From assembly GCA_958346135.1 (NCBI GenBank), contig CATVQN010000095.1, positions 1 through 5,533 of the forward strand: 5,533 nt of DNA, in the 5' to 3' direction. Shown here one piece after another: positions 1 to 5,533 of the stretch; positions within the stretch are counted from its first letter, which is position 1; each line of letters begins with the position of its first letter. The DNA comes from an uncultured Eubacteriales bacterium. Its GTDB lineage: Bacteria; Bacillota; Clostridia; Monoglobales; Monoglobaceae. The position numbers were made by a program, and so were the translations under genes. The notes under the pieces were generated by a model. The model had not been told where the DNA came from, did no database searches, and was given only the letters and a program-made list of their open reading frames with translations.

Positions 1-1
1 G

Positions 2-7
2 TATAAT
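2..7 (+). promoter_or_regulatory. Probable -10 box of the ECF transporter operon
   Basis: TATAAT matches the sigma-A -10 consensus exactly and lies 141 bases before the first start codon. Any -35 box would fall outside the window. If the box is used, transcription starts near position 13-15, which places the GAG/TAG array at the extreme 5' end of the mRNA. The sequence is AT-rich here, so a chance match is possible. Confidence 0.55.
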
Positions 8-12
8 AAATT

Positions 13-60
13 CAGAGTAGAGATGAGATGGACGAGATGAGATGGATGAGACGAGAGTAG
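13..60 (+). promoter_or_regulatory. TRAP-like (G/T)AG triplet array in the operon leader
   Basis: GAG or TAG triplets start at 15, 20, 25, 34, 39, 48, 53 and 58, with extra overlapping CAG13, TAG18 and GAG55. Spacers in the main register are 2, 2, 6, 2, 6, 2 and 2 nt. Known TRAP (MtrB) sites in bacilli are 9-11 (G/U)AG triplets with spacers of mostly 2-3 nt, bound by an 11-subunit ring loaded with tryptophan. The two 6-nt spacers can each hold one weak triplet (GGA or TGG), giving about ten subunit positions. The downstream gene is TrpP-like, which fits. The one-base shortfall in the 6-nt spacers and the absence of mtrB from the window are the main reasons for doubt. Confidence 0.65.
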
Positions 61-61
61 G
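20..61 (+). repeat. 14-nt tandem repeat, about three units
   Basis: The unit GAGATGAGATGGAY occurs at 20-33 and 34-47, differing only in the last base. A diverged third copy occupies 48-61 (GAGACGAGAGTAGG). The repeat makes up most of the GAG/TAG array, so the array probably grew by duplication of this unit. Confidence 0.8.
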
Positions 62-110
62 TTTTGCAGATTTTGTGAAAACCGCAGTAAAATTTTATAT
101 CGATTATCTT

Positions 111-139
111 ACCTCTGCTGAATTTATTTTCATGGAGGT
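111..139 (+). promoter_or_regulatory. Possible Shine-Dalgarno-sequestering hairpin
   Basis: ACCTCT at 111-116 can pair with GGAGGT at 134-139: five Watson-Crick pairs plus one T-G pair, with a 17-nt loop. This would hide the ribosome site (GGAGG 134-138, 9 nt before the ATG). The same anti-SD segment can pair elsewhere: CTCTG 113-117 with CAGAG 13-17 in the GAG array, TCTGC 114-118 with GCAGA 66-70, and CTGC 115-118 with GCAG 84-87. A switch between occluded and open ribosome site is therefore conceivable. The stem is short and no fold was calculated. Confidence 0.4.
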
Positions 140-147
140 TTTTTATT

Positions 148-708
148 ATGCAAAAACGAGAAATCACAGCAACAAAACAAAAGGGTTTGGGAATCGGCGA
201 TATTTTATTGATCGGCATTCTGCTTGCAGCGGGCGTCGTCCTGAAATTCTTCGTAGGTTCCATGTTCACATTTGTAAAGCCCAACTTTATCATTGCCATG
301 TACTGTTTAATTATCCTCTTGATTCGTCCCAGACTGCACGAGGCGTTAATCATCGGTATTCTCTCCGGTGCGGTTTGTCAGTTCTTCCCGGGGACGCCCT
401 ATATCAACTTTATAAGTGAAACCTTGGGTGCGCTTTCTATGTTCCTGTTTGTAAAATTCCCCATTCGCATTAAAAAATTCTCTCTGACCCCGATTCTGGG
501 CACTTTTGTCAGCACGCTAATCAGCGGTCTGGTTTTTGTCGGTGTTTTGTATCTGGCTATTGCCGGCGGGGCCGTCAATGCCGCAGCAGCACCCATGTTC
601 ACTGTATTTTTAGCAACCGTTTTGGGGACCGCTTTGATTAACGCAGTAATTGTACAGCTTCTGTATCTCCCCCTGCGGCTTGCACTGAAAAAGGAGGAAC
701 TGGCATGA
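148..708 (+). CDS. trpP: TrpP-family ECF transporter S component (probable tryptophan)
   Basis: This 186-residue integral membrane protein is the probable substrate-binding subunit of the ECF transporter encoded by the following genes. The short charged N-terminus is followed by hydrophobic segments near residues 17-36, 45-59, 65-83, 90-105, 115-139 and 150-177, the usual six helices of an S component. From memory it resembles Bacillus TrpP: a K-P-N/D step before helix 2 (residues 44-46), an R-P-R/FPR turn at 60-62, a Pro-rich stretch at 81-88 and the helix-4 pattern that follows. TrpP is known as a tryptophan transporter under TRAP control. The start is fixed by GGAGG 134-138, 9 nt upstream. 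The stop overlaps the next start (ATGA). The protein has no tryptophan. S components are hard to assign by sequence, so another aromatic or small substrate remains possible. Confidence 0.75.
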   Translation: MQKREITATKQKGLGIGDILLIGILLAAGVVLKFFVGSMFTFVKPNFIIAMYCLIILLIRPRLHEALIIGILSGAVCQFFPGTPYINFISETLGALSMFLFVKFPIRIKKFSLTPILGTFVSTLISGLVFVGVLYLAIAGGAVNAAAAPMFTVFLATVLGTALINAVIVQLLYLPLRLALKKEELA

Positions 709-1550
709 TCGTATGCGAAGAATTCTCCTTTCAGTATCAGGGCGCTCCTGAATTTGCACTTCGCGATCTTTCCTTTACTATCAACAAGGGTGACTTTATC
801 GGCATTACCGGCAGCAGCGGCGCAGGAAAATCCACACTGCTGTCCGCTTTTAACGGAATTGTTCCTCATCACTATACCGGTGACTTCTATGGCAGCGTTA
901 TGGTTGCAGGACACGATACCTTAAGCGTCACACCGGAACAGCTTTCTCGCTATGTGGGAACGGTATTTCAGGATATTGACGCCCAGATGGTAACTTCAGT
1001 CGTAGAAGATGAAATTTTGTTTGGCTTAGAAAACTTCGGCGTTCCTGCCGACCAAACGGAAGCCCGGCTGCAGGAGGCTCTGGCACTCACCGGAATTTCA
1101 GAGCTGCGTTGCCGCACCTTAAGTTCTCTTAGCGGCGGTCAGAAGCAAAAGGTTGCCATTGCTGCCATTGCTGCGCTAAAACCGGAAATTTTGCTGCTGG
1201 ACGAACCCACCGGTGAGCTGGACCCAAAAAGCAGTCAGCAAATCTTTGAGATGCTACGGATGCTGAACCGGGATTTTGGCATTACGATTCTGGTTGTGGA
1301 ACAAAAAATTATGCTTTTGAGTGCCTATGTGGAAAAACTCATGATTTTACATAAGGGCAAGCTCTGTTTCTTTGACGAAACCCGACAGGTGCTCCGGCAT
1401 GGCACAGAGCTTTTAGAAATCGGAGTAAACTGTCCCCGCATTGTCACCCTTGCAAATCACCTGTACCAAGAAGGACTCTACCACGGTCCGCTCCCTCTGT
1501 GTGTAGAAGATGCAGCAGAAATGATAAAGGCGGTGGATTTTCGTGCTTGA
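705..1550 (+). CDS. ECF transporter ATPase, first A component
   Basis: This 281-residue cytoplasmic ABC ATPase should power the S component by ATP hydrolysis as a heterodimer with the next gene product. Visible motifs are Walker A GSSGAGKST (36-44), Q-loop Q89 (VFQD), signature LSGGQ (142-146), Walker B ILLLDE with catalytic E167, and D-loop GELD (170-173). The switch position, normally histidine, reads V-V-E-Q with Q200 (codon CAA), so the H-loop residue is replaced. The C-terminal region (about 225-281) looks like the extra domain of EcfA/CbiO proteins. AAGGAGG (691-697) sits 7 nt before the ATG, and the start overlaps the S-gene stop by 4 nt, so translation is probably coupled. Family assignment is firm; the substrate comes only from the operon. 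Confidence 0.93.
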   Translation: MIVCEEFSFQYQGAPEFALRDLSFTINKGDFIGITGSSGAGKSTLLSAFNGIVPHHYTGDFYGSVMVAGHDTLSVTPEQLSRYVGTVFQDIDAQMVTSVVEDEILFGLENFGVPADQTEARLQEALALTGISELRCRTLSSLSGGQKQKVAIAAIAALKPEILLLDEPTGELDPKSSQQIFEMLRMLNRDFGITILVVEQKIMLLSAYVEKLMILHKGKLCFFDETRQVLRHGTELLEIGVNCPRIVTLANHLYQEGLYHGPLPLCVEDAAEMIKAVDFRA

Positions 1551-2343
1551 ACTAAAAGACGTTTCATTTCAATATGGCGATCAGCCCACTCTGCAGGATA
1601 TTTCTCTTACTGTTTCAGACGGCGAATTTCTTGCCATTGTAGGACACAATGGCGCCGGGAAATCTACCCTGCTCAAGCTTTTCAACGGGCTTATTAAACC
1701 CACCTGTGGGGATGTTCTGGTCAACGGCATGAACACGAAAACAGTAAAAACCAGTCAGCTCGCCCGGCATATTGGTTTTCTTTTTCAAAACCCGGATCGC
1801 CAAATCTGCCAAAATAATGTCTATGATGAAATCGCCTTTAATCTGCGCTGTATGAAGTGCTCCGAGGCGGAAATTCAAGAGCGGTGCAATTCGTTAATTG
1901 CACGATTTGGCTTTCGCCCTAAGACACCACCCTTCCATTTGAGCCGCGGCCAGCGTCAGCAGCTGGCTTTGGCCTCTCTGATGGCAGCCCGGCCGGAAAT
2001 CATGATCCTGGATGAACCCACCACCGGACTGGACTATCAGGAGTGTATGGATATTATGCAGCTAATTCGGGAACTGAACGAAAACGGTACAACGGTTATT
2101 ATGGTAAGTCATGATATGGAGATTGTGTCTGACTTTGCCAAACGTGCTTTGGTTCTGAGCGGCGGCAAACTTCTGGCCGACGGCAGTTTTCATCACGTCA
2201 TCCGAAATCGAGAGGCTATGAAGGCCGCCGGACTTTTGCCACCTCAAATCACCCAGCTGGCACAGCTTCTGGGCAGCAAGTATGAGGATGCGGATACCAT
2301 TTCCGATATGCTCTGTATTCTTCGAGAGGCGGTGAAAAAATGA
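1543..2343 (+). CDS. ECF transporter ATPase, second A component
   Basis: This 266-residue ABC ATPase is the partner of the preceding ATPase. It carries Walker A GHNGAGKST (34-42), Q-loop Q82 (FQNPD), Walker B IMILDE with catalytic E158, D-loop TGLD (161-164) and a normal switch histidine H190 (VSHD). The signature reads LSRGQ (133-137), with Arg for the first Gly of LSGGQ; K or R here occurs in some second ECF ATPases as far as I recall. The start is GTG at 1543, overlapping the previous gene by 8 nt behind a modest GGTGG site (1532-1536). No in-frame ATG lies close enough to be a better start. The C-terminal tail (about 225-266) again fits EcfA proteins. It contains no tryptophan. Confidence 0.93.
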   Translation: MLELKDVSFQYGDQPTLQDISLTVSDGEFLAIVGHNGAGKSTLLKLFNGLIKPTCGDVLVNGMNTKTVKTSQLARHIGFLFQNPDRQICQNNVYDEIAFNLRCMKCSEAEIQERCNSLIARFGFRPKTPPFHLSRGQRQQLALASLMAARPEIMILDEPTTGLDYQECMDIMQLIRELNENGTTVIMVSHDMEIVSDFAKRALVLSGGKLLADGSFHHVIRNREAMKAAGLLPPQITQLAQLLGSKYEDADTISDMLCILREAVKK

Positions 2344-3098
2344 ATGGATTTTTAGAATATGCCGAGGGAAACAGCGTATTTCACAAGCTGAACCCCTTAA
2401 CAAAGCTAATTCTTGCGCTGCTTTTATGTATTAGCAGCTTTCTGTCCTCCAACCTTTTCTTTTTGCTTGGGTTAATTGGCCTGAATCTGATCATTGCTTT
2501 CTCGGCCGGAATTGGCCATCGTGCGCTAAAAATGCTGTTGGGACTTATCAAGCTCAGTGTATTGATTTTTCTTTTGCAGGTGCTTTTCATACGAGTCGGA
2601 ACTCCCTATCCTCTTCCTTTTGGAATTCGGATTACCGACACCGGCCTATCCATTGGAGCTTTAGTGGTTTTGCGGCTGATTGGAGCAACCATGCCTCTTG
2701 CCCTGATGCTGTCCCTGACCAAAATCAGCGATCTCTCCCGGACTCTGACCGACCGGCTTCGCATTCCCTATCGCTACGTCTTTGCTCTGACCACCGCCTT
2801 GCGGTTTGTTCCTCTTTTCAGTCAGGAAATGCAGCGCATTATGGAGGTGCAAACCTCTCGGGGCGTTGCCTTTGATACTCGAAATATTCTGAAAAAAATT
2901 CGGCTGATTTTACCGCTTTGTATTCCGCTTTTAGTATCCTCTGTCCAAAAGATTGAAACAGAGGCCATCTCCGCAGAACTCCGAGGCTTTCACCTGCGGG
3001 AACAGCTGCCGCCCCGGCCTGCCGCACCCCTGCATTCATGTGACTTCTGTATGAGCGTCCTCTCCGTGGCCGTACTCGCAGCAAGCATTCTGCTATAA
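2340..3098 (+). CDS. ecfT: ECF transporter transmembrane T component
   Basis: This 252-residue membrane protein should couple the two ATPases to the S component. Hydrophobic segments lie near residues 20-36, 38-57, 63-86, 104-126, 186-204 and 234-252. The long amphipathic stretch between about 128 and 220 carries the two Arg-Gly motifs of the EcfT coupling helices, S-R-G at 173-175 and L-R-G at 214-216, which contact the ATPases in this family. The N-terminal pattern H-K-L-N-P-x-T-K (15-22) is also typical of EcfT. The ATG overlaps the upstream TGA (ATGA), with a weak AGAGG site 10 nt before it, so coupled translation is likely. It is the last gene of the S-A-A'-T operon and has no tryptophan. 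Confidence 0.92.
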   Translation: MNGFLEYAEGNSVFHKLNPLTKLILALLLCISSFLSSNLFFLLGLIGLNLIIAFSAGIGHRALKMLLGLIKLSVLIFLLQVLFIRVGTPYPLPFGIRITDTGLSIGALVVLRLIGATMPLALMLSLTKISDLSRTLTDRLRIPYRYVFALTTALRFVPLFSQEMQRIMEVQTSRGVAFDTRNILKKIRLILPLCIPLLVSSVQKIETEAISAELRGFHLREQLPPRPAAPLHSCDFCMSVLSVAVLAASILL

Positions 3099-3105
3099 AA
3101 AGTCT

Positions 3106-3120
3106 TTACCACATGGGTAA
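3106..3120 (+). repeat. Short perfect inverted repeat after the T gene
   Basis: TTACC and GGTAA flank a 5-nt centre (ACATG), starting 8 nt after the T-component stop. A pyrimidine-rich run (TCTTCCTTTT, 3121-3130) follows. It could be a weak terminator or mRNA 3'-end structure, or a protein site. The 5-bp stem is too short to decide. Confidence 0.3.
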
Positions 3121-3149
3121 TCTTCCTTTTCACCTGCCATAGCATATCG

Positions 3150-3175
3150 AAAAGAAGGCTTCGGCCTTCTTTTTC
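3150..3175 (+). terminator. Intrinsic terminator of the ECF operon
   Basis: The stem GAAGGC (3154-3159) pairs with GCCTTC (3164-3169) around a TTCG tetraloop closed by C-G, the very stable UUCG form. AAAA before and TTTTT after (3170-3174) extend the stem and supply the U-tract. It separates the transporter operon from the lysR promoter that begins at once downstream. Confidence 0.92.
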
Positions 3176-3177
3176 TA

Positions 3178-3206
3178 TTGAAAACTACCGCATACTATGG
3201 TAAAAT
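3178..3206 (+). promoter_or_regulatory. Promoter of the LysR-type gene
   Basis: TTGAAA (3178-3183), a 17-nt spacer and TAAAAT (3201-3206) form a near-consensus sigma-A promoter. TGG just before the -10 gives an extended -10 element. Transcription would begin near 3213, leaving a leader of about 43 nt before the chosen ATG. The regulator is therefore probably transcribed apart from the transporter operon. Confidence 0.75.
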
Positions 3207-3222
3207 AAAATTATGAAGTATG
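3191..3222 (+). promoter_or_regulatory. Possible LysR autoregulatory inverted repeat
   Basis: CATACT (3191-3196) and AGTATG (3217-3222) are perfect inverted 6-mers separated by 20 bp. They straddle the -10 box and presumed transcription start. LysR regulators often bind dyads in their own promoters, but the usual short T-N11-A geometry is not matched here, so this is suggestive only. Confidence 0.3.
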
Positions 3223-3255
3223 CCGGTTCCAACGGCAGAACGGAGGTTTCTACCT

Positions 3256-4179
3256 ATGACGCTGCAGCAAATCGCCTACGCACTGGAGATTCTTAAAACA
3301 GGCTCTATGAACAAGGCTGCTGAATCCTTATTTGTTTCTCAGCCTTCTTTGACCAGTGCAATGAAGGAACTAGAACAGGAAATCGGGATTCAGATTTTTC
3401 AGAGGACCAATCGGGGAATGGTACAGACCAAAGAAGGCGAAGAATTTTTAAGCTATGCCCGTCAGGTCTATCAGCAATATGAGCTTTTGCTCCACAAGTA
3501 CGGCAAAGCCGGAAACGTGAAACGTAAATTCGGGGTTTCAACCCAGCACTATTCTTTTGCTGTCAAGGCCTTTGTAGAAACCGTCAAGCATTTTGACACC
3601 TTAAACTATGATTTTGCCATTCGGGAAACCAAAACCTTTGAAATTATCCAAGATGTAAGCCAGCTGAAAAGCGATATTGGCATTTTATACCTAAACGACT
3701 TTAACCGCAAAATCATTGAGAAAATTCTGCGGGAAAACGATCTGGAATTTCACTTTCTAATTAACTGCCGTGCTTATGTCTATCTTTGGAAAGGACATCC
3801 CCTTGCCAAAGAGCAGTCCATTGCCTTTCCGCAGCTGATGGATTATCCCTGTCTTTCCTTTGAGCAGGGAGAAAATGGCTCCTTCTATTTTGCAGAAGAA
3901 ATTCTTAGCACCAATGACTATGCACGCACTATCAAGGCTACAGACCGTGCATCCATGCTGAATTTAATGATTGGTTTAAACGGTTACACCTTATGTTCAG
4001 GGATTATCTGCGAAGAGCTTAACGGCAGTGATTATGTGGCTGTTCCGTTCCACGCAGACCAGGAAAACCCTAACTGTACAATGGAGATTGGCTACATCAC
4101 TAAACGCCAAAGCCGTCTGGGAGAAATCGGAGAAACCTACGTCAATGAAGTTACACGCTATCTGAAAAACACAAAGTAA
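3256..4179 (+). CDS. LysR-type transcriptional regulator, CpsY/MtaR-like
   Basis: This 307-residue DNA-binding regulator has an N-terminal winged helix-turn-helix (about residues 1-60; recognition region near 18-40 with S-M-N-K-A-A and S-Q-P-S-L) followed by a linker helix and a ligand-binding domain (about 88-300). The segments VSTQHYSFAV, FEQGENGSFYF and LNLMIGLNGYT resemble the streptococcal CpsY/MtaR group, regulators tied to methionine and cell-wall metabolism. The ligand here is unknown. An ATG at 3220 is in frame, but GGAGG at 3242-3246 lies 9 nt before the ATG at 3256, and the protein then begins MTLQQIAYALEI as LysR proteins usually do. It has its own promoter and follows the transporter operon's terminator; a role in controlling that operon is possible but unsupported. 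Confidence 0.92.
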   Translation: MTLQQIAYALEILKTGSMNKAAESLFVSQPSLTSAMKELEQEIGIQIFQRTNRGMVQTKEGEEFLSYARQVYQQYELLLHKYGKAGNVKRKFGVSTQHYSFAVKAFVETVKHFDTLNYDFAIRETKTFEIIQDVSQLKSDIGILYLNDFNRKIIEKILRENDLEFHFLINCRAYVYLWKGHPLAKEQSIAFPQLMDYPCLSFEQGENGSFYFAEEILSTNDYARTIKATDRASMLNLMIGLNGYTLCSGIICEELNGSDYVAVPFHADQENPNCTMEIGYITKRQSRLGEIGETYVNEVTRYLKNTK

Positions 4180-4191
4180 AATCTATGTGAC

Positions 4192-4205
4192 GCTGTTCCT
4201 ACAGC
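4192..4205 (+). repeat. Small hairpin after the LysR gene
   Basis: GCTGT and ACAGC pair perfectly around a TCCT loop, 12 nt after the stop codon. No T-run follows, so it is not a terminator by itself. It may be chance or help protect the mRNA 3' end. Confidence 0.3.
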
Positions 4206-4273
4206 ATCCGGCTATGAAAGCAAAACATTTCCCGATACCAAAGCCATTTCGATATTTTCTCATGTATCACACA

Positions 4274-4310
4274 AAAACGGGCTGTCTCTTTAAATGAGAC
4301 AACCCGTTTT
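4274..4310. terminator. Bidirectional terminator between convergent genes
   Basis: AAAACGGG (4274-4281) pairs with CCCGTTTT (4303-4310), and TGTCTC (4283-4288) with GAGACA (4296-4301), with one C-A mismatch and a 7-nt loop. T-runs lie at both ends, one on each strand, so it can end both the LysR transcript (plus) and the SLH-protein transcript (minus), whose stop codon is about 10 bases away. Confidence 0.92.
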
Positions 4311-4320
4311 CTCTATACCT

Positions 4321-5533
4321 TTAAGGTCTTTCAAATCTATCAATATCGTAATAATAAGTGATTCCTAAGCCGCTCCATTTCTCGCTGGGTCTTGTACCGG
4401 TATAAGCGTGACTATTACCGGCTTCAAGAATCTCATAATAGTACCATTCACCCGCCGTATTATCCGACCAGCTCTTAATTCCGTCAATCAGACCGCTCTC
4501 CTCAACACCGCGGCCCAGAACACGGTTGATGATGGTGATTGCTTCCGCCCGGGTAATATCCTGTTCCGGACAGAAAGAACCATCCTGATACCCGGAAACC
4601 CACTGATTCGCAACTGCGGTTGAAATAGCTGCGTGTCCCCAGTAGGACGCATCCACATCCGTGAAGTTCACATCCGCACTCCGTGCGTCAGTAAACCGCG
4701 CCACCATAGCCACAAGCTCTGCTCTGGAAATGTTCTTATCTCCATAGAAATTTCCGTCCTCATAACCGGTCACATAACCACCTCTGGCCATAGACGAAAC
4801 CGCCTTGTTATACCACAAATCCTTAGAAAGATCTGCGAAATTATAGCTGTCGGTAAAAATTTCTTCTCGCAGACTTGGATCCAGCAGGCGGTACAAAATC
4901 GTAGCAGCTTCTGCACGGGAAATACCGTCATTCGGTCTTATCGTACCATCCGGATAACCCTCAACATATGCAAAGTGTGTCTGGGTATTCAATCCGCTCA
5001 CACTTCCTGCGCCAGTTCCTGACCCTGTTCCGGTTCCTTCTCCGCTTTCTTCCCCATCATCAGAGGAGGGATTTCTCTGTCCGATAAGCAGATTGTTTCT
5101 GTTGCCGGAAGTAGAACCTCCTACACGATCAACGCCTTCCTCAATTCCTTCTATCAAAACATCGGCTTTAATCGCATTCTTTATGGTATTCTTCGGAATA
5201 CCTACAAAATTAAAGGTTTCGGAAAGAGAAGTAGATTTAATCTCAGTTGCTCCCTTTAGCGTACCTGTAAAGGTCGAATTTGCTGTTGCAGAAACCTGCA
5301 CACCTTCCATCACAAATTCCATGTCAGCAAACCAGGTGTCCAGATTATCCTTCAGTTCGCCCACTGTACAGTATCCGGGACGGTTGCCTTCGCCGTCCTC
5401 CTTACCTGACAACTGAATCTGAATAGTTAAAACCTTGCTGCTGCCGCTGCGGCTTTCGCCTCTGCTGACCTCATCGAACACCAGACTTGCACTATTGCTA
5501 AATCCATCCATATGCGTTCCGCTCAACACCGAT
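4321..5533 (-). CDS. SLH-domain cell-surface protein, C-terminal part
   Basis: The frame is open to the window edge, so the N-terminus and any signal peptide are missing; a GTG at 5529 is probably internal. Numbering from that codon gives 402 residues. Residues 1-138 are a polar region I do not recognise, possibly a beta-rich surface domain. Residues 139-180 are a Gly/Ser/Thr/Glu linker. Three SLH motifs follow at about 184-216, 231-280 and 289-340, each with G-Y-x-D-G and S/T-R-A-E (204-207, 268-271, 326-329). SLH domains bind pyruvylated secondary cell-wall polymers and hold proteins on the surface. The tail (341-402) has W-Y-Y-Y-E-I-L-E-A and N-S-H-x-Y, a degenerate SLH-like ending seen in clostridial surface proteins. 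The gene converges on lysR. The anchoring role is secure, the function of the rest unknown. Confidence 0.88.
   Translation of the reverse strand, partial: SVLSGTHMDGFSNSASLVFDEVSRGESRSGSSKVLTIQIQLSGKEDGEGNRPGYCTVGELKDNLDTWFADMEFVMEGVQVSATANSTFTGTLKGATEIKSTSLSETFNFVGIPKNTIKNAIKADVLIEGIEEGVDRVGGSTSGNRNNLLIGQRNPSSDDGEESGEGTGTGSGTGAGSVSGLNTQTHFAYVEGYPDGTIRPNDGISRAEAATILYRLLDPSLREEIFTDSYNFADLSKDLWYNKAVSSMARGGYVTGYEDGNFYGDKNISRAELVAMVARFTDARSADVNFTDVDASYWGHAAISTAVANQWVSGYQDGSFCPEQDITRAEAITIINRVLGRGVEESGLIDGIKSWSDNTAGEWYYYEILEAGNSHAYTGTRPSEKWSGLGITYYYDIDRFERP

Larger units (their letters stand above)
4180..4320. other. Intergenic region between convergent genes
   Basis: Apart from the small hairpin and the shared terminator, this stretch shows no gene. 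The LysR frame stays open after its stop for 37 codons (to TAA 4291-4293) but has no start codon with a ribosome site and runs into the terminator stem, so I treat it as non-coding. Confidence 0.7.

Noticed and set aside
13..61. CRISPR-like or minisatellite repeat
   Set aside because: The units are contiguous 14-mers without spacers, lie in a leader, and are better explained as RNA triplet sites.
60..96. Intrinsic terminator in the leader: GGTTTT 60-65 paired with AAAACC 78-83
   Set aside because: The stem is AT-rich, has a 12-nt loop and is not followed directly by a T-run.
60..97. T-box riboswitch, suggested by AACCGCAG at 80-87
   Set aside because: The T-box consensus core (TGGNACCGCG) is not matched, the leader after the TATAAT box is too short for stem I, and no terminator follows.
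42..419. Plus-strand open frame of 125 codons starting in the leader
   Set aside because: It overlaps the S-component gene in another frame, has no ribosome site and gives a composition unlike a real protein.
3220..3255. Upstream in-frame ATG adding 12 residues to the LysR protein
   Set aside because: No ribosome site precedes it, it lies within a few bases of the predicted transcription start, and the ATG at 3256 has GGAGG at ideal spacing.
4180..4293. 37-codon open extension of the LysR frame after its stop, as a lost C-terminus
   Set aside because: The LysR protein already has normal family length and ending, and the extension runs into the terminator.
4408..5416. Plus-strand open frames opposite the SLH gene
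   Set aside because: They are antisense to a gene with three clear SLH motifs and have no ribosome sites or recognisable domains.

Overview
The window reads as a piece of a low- to mid-GC Firmicutes chromosome, most likely of the class Clostridia. The grounds are strong GGAGG ribosome sites, tightly overlapping genes, an ECF-type transporter with its own ATPases, a LysR regulator of the CpsY/MtaR type and a cell-surface protein with three SLH motifs. No mobile element, tRNA, rRNA or CRISPR array is visible.

Positions 1-147 are the leader of an operon. A TATAAT box at the window edge is followed by a 5' untranslated region that opens with closely spaced GAG/TAG triplets (about 13-60). Most of these lie in a 14-nt tandem unit. 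This is the layout of a binding site for TRAP (MtrB), the tryptophan-activated RNA-binding protein. Further down, ACCTCT (111-116) can pair with the Shine-Dalgarno region GGAGGT (134-139), which suggests translational control.

Positions 148-3098 hold four genes in the order S - A - A' - T, joined by 4- to 8-nt overlaps. The first product resembles the TrpP family of tryptophan transporters, and the other three are a dedicated ECF energy module of two ATPases and a transmembrane coupling protein. Together they should form one membrane complex that imports a small substrate, most probably tryptophan. Three independent lines agree on tryptophan: the TrpP-like S component, the TRAP-like leader, and the complete absence of tryptophan residues from all 985 residues of the four proteins. 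The operon ends at a strong UUCG-loop terminator (3150-3175).

Positions 3178-4179 hold a LysR-type regulator with its own promoter (TTGAAA-17-TAAAAT) and a possible autoregulatory inverted repeat. Positions 4180-4320 are intergenic and contain a two-sided terminator shared with the convergent minus-strand gene. Positions 4321-5533 hold the C-terminal part of a large SLH-domain surface protein whose N-terminus lies outside the window. It has no visible functional link to the transporter.

The most interesting feature is the apparent RNA-level, tryptophan-responsive control of a TrpP protein that has its own ECF motor. The trans-acting TRAP gene is not in this window, so this part rests on pattern and context.
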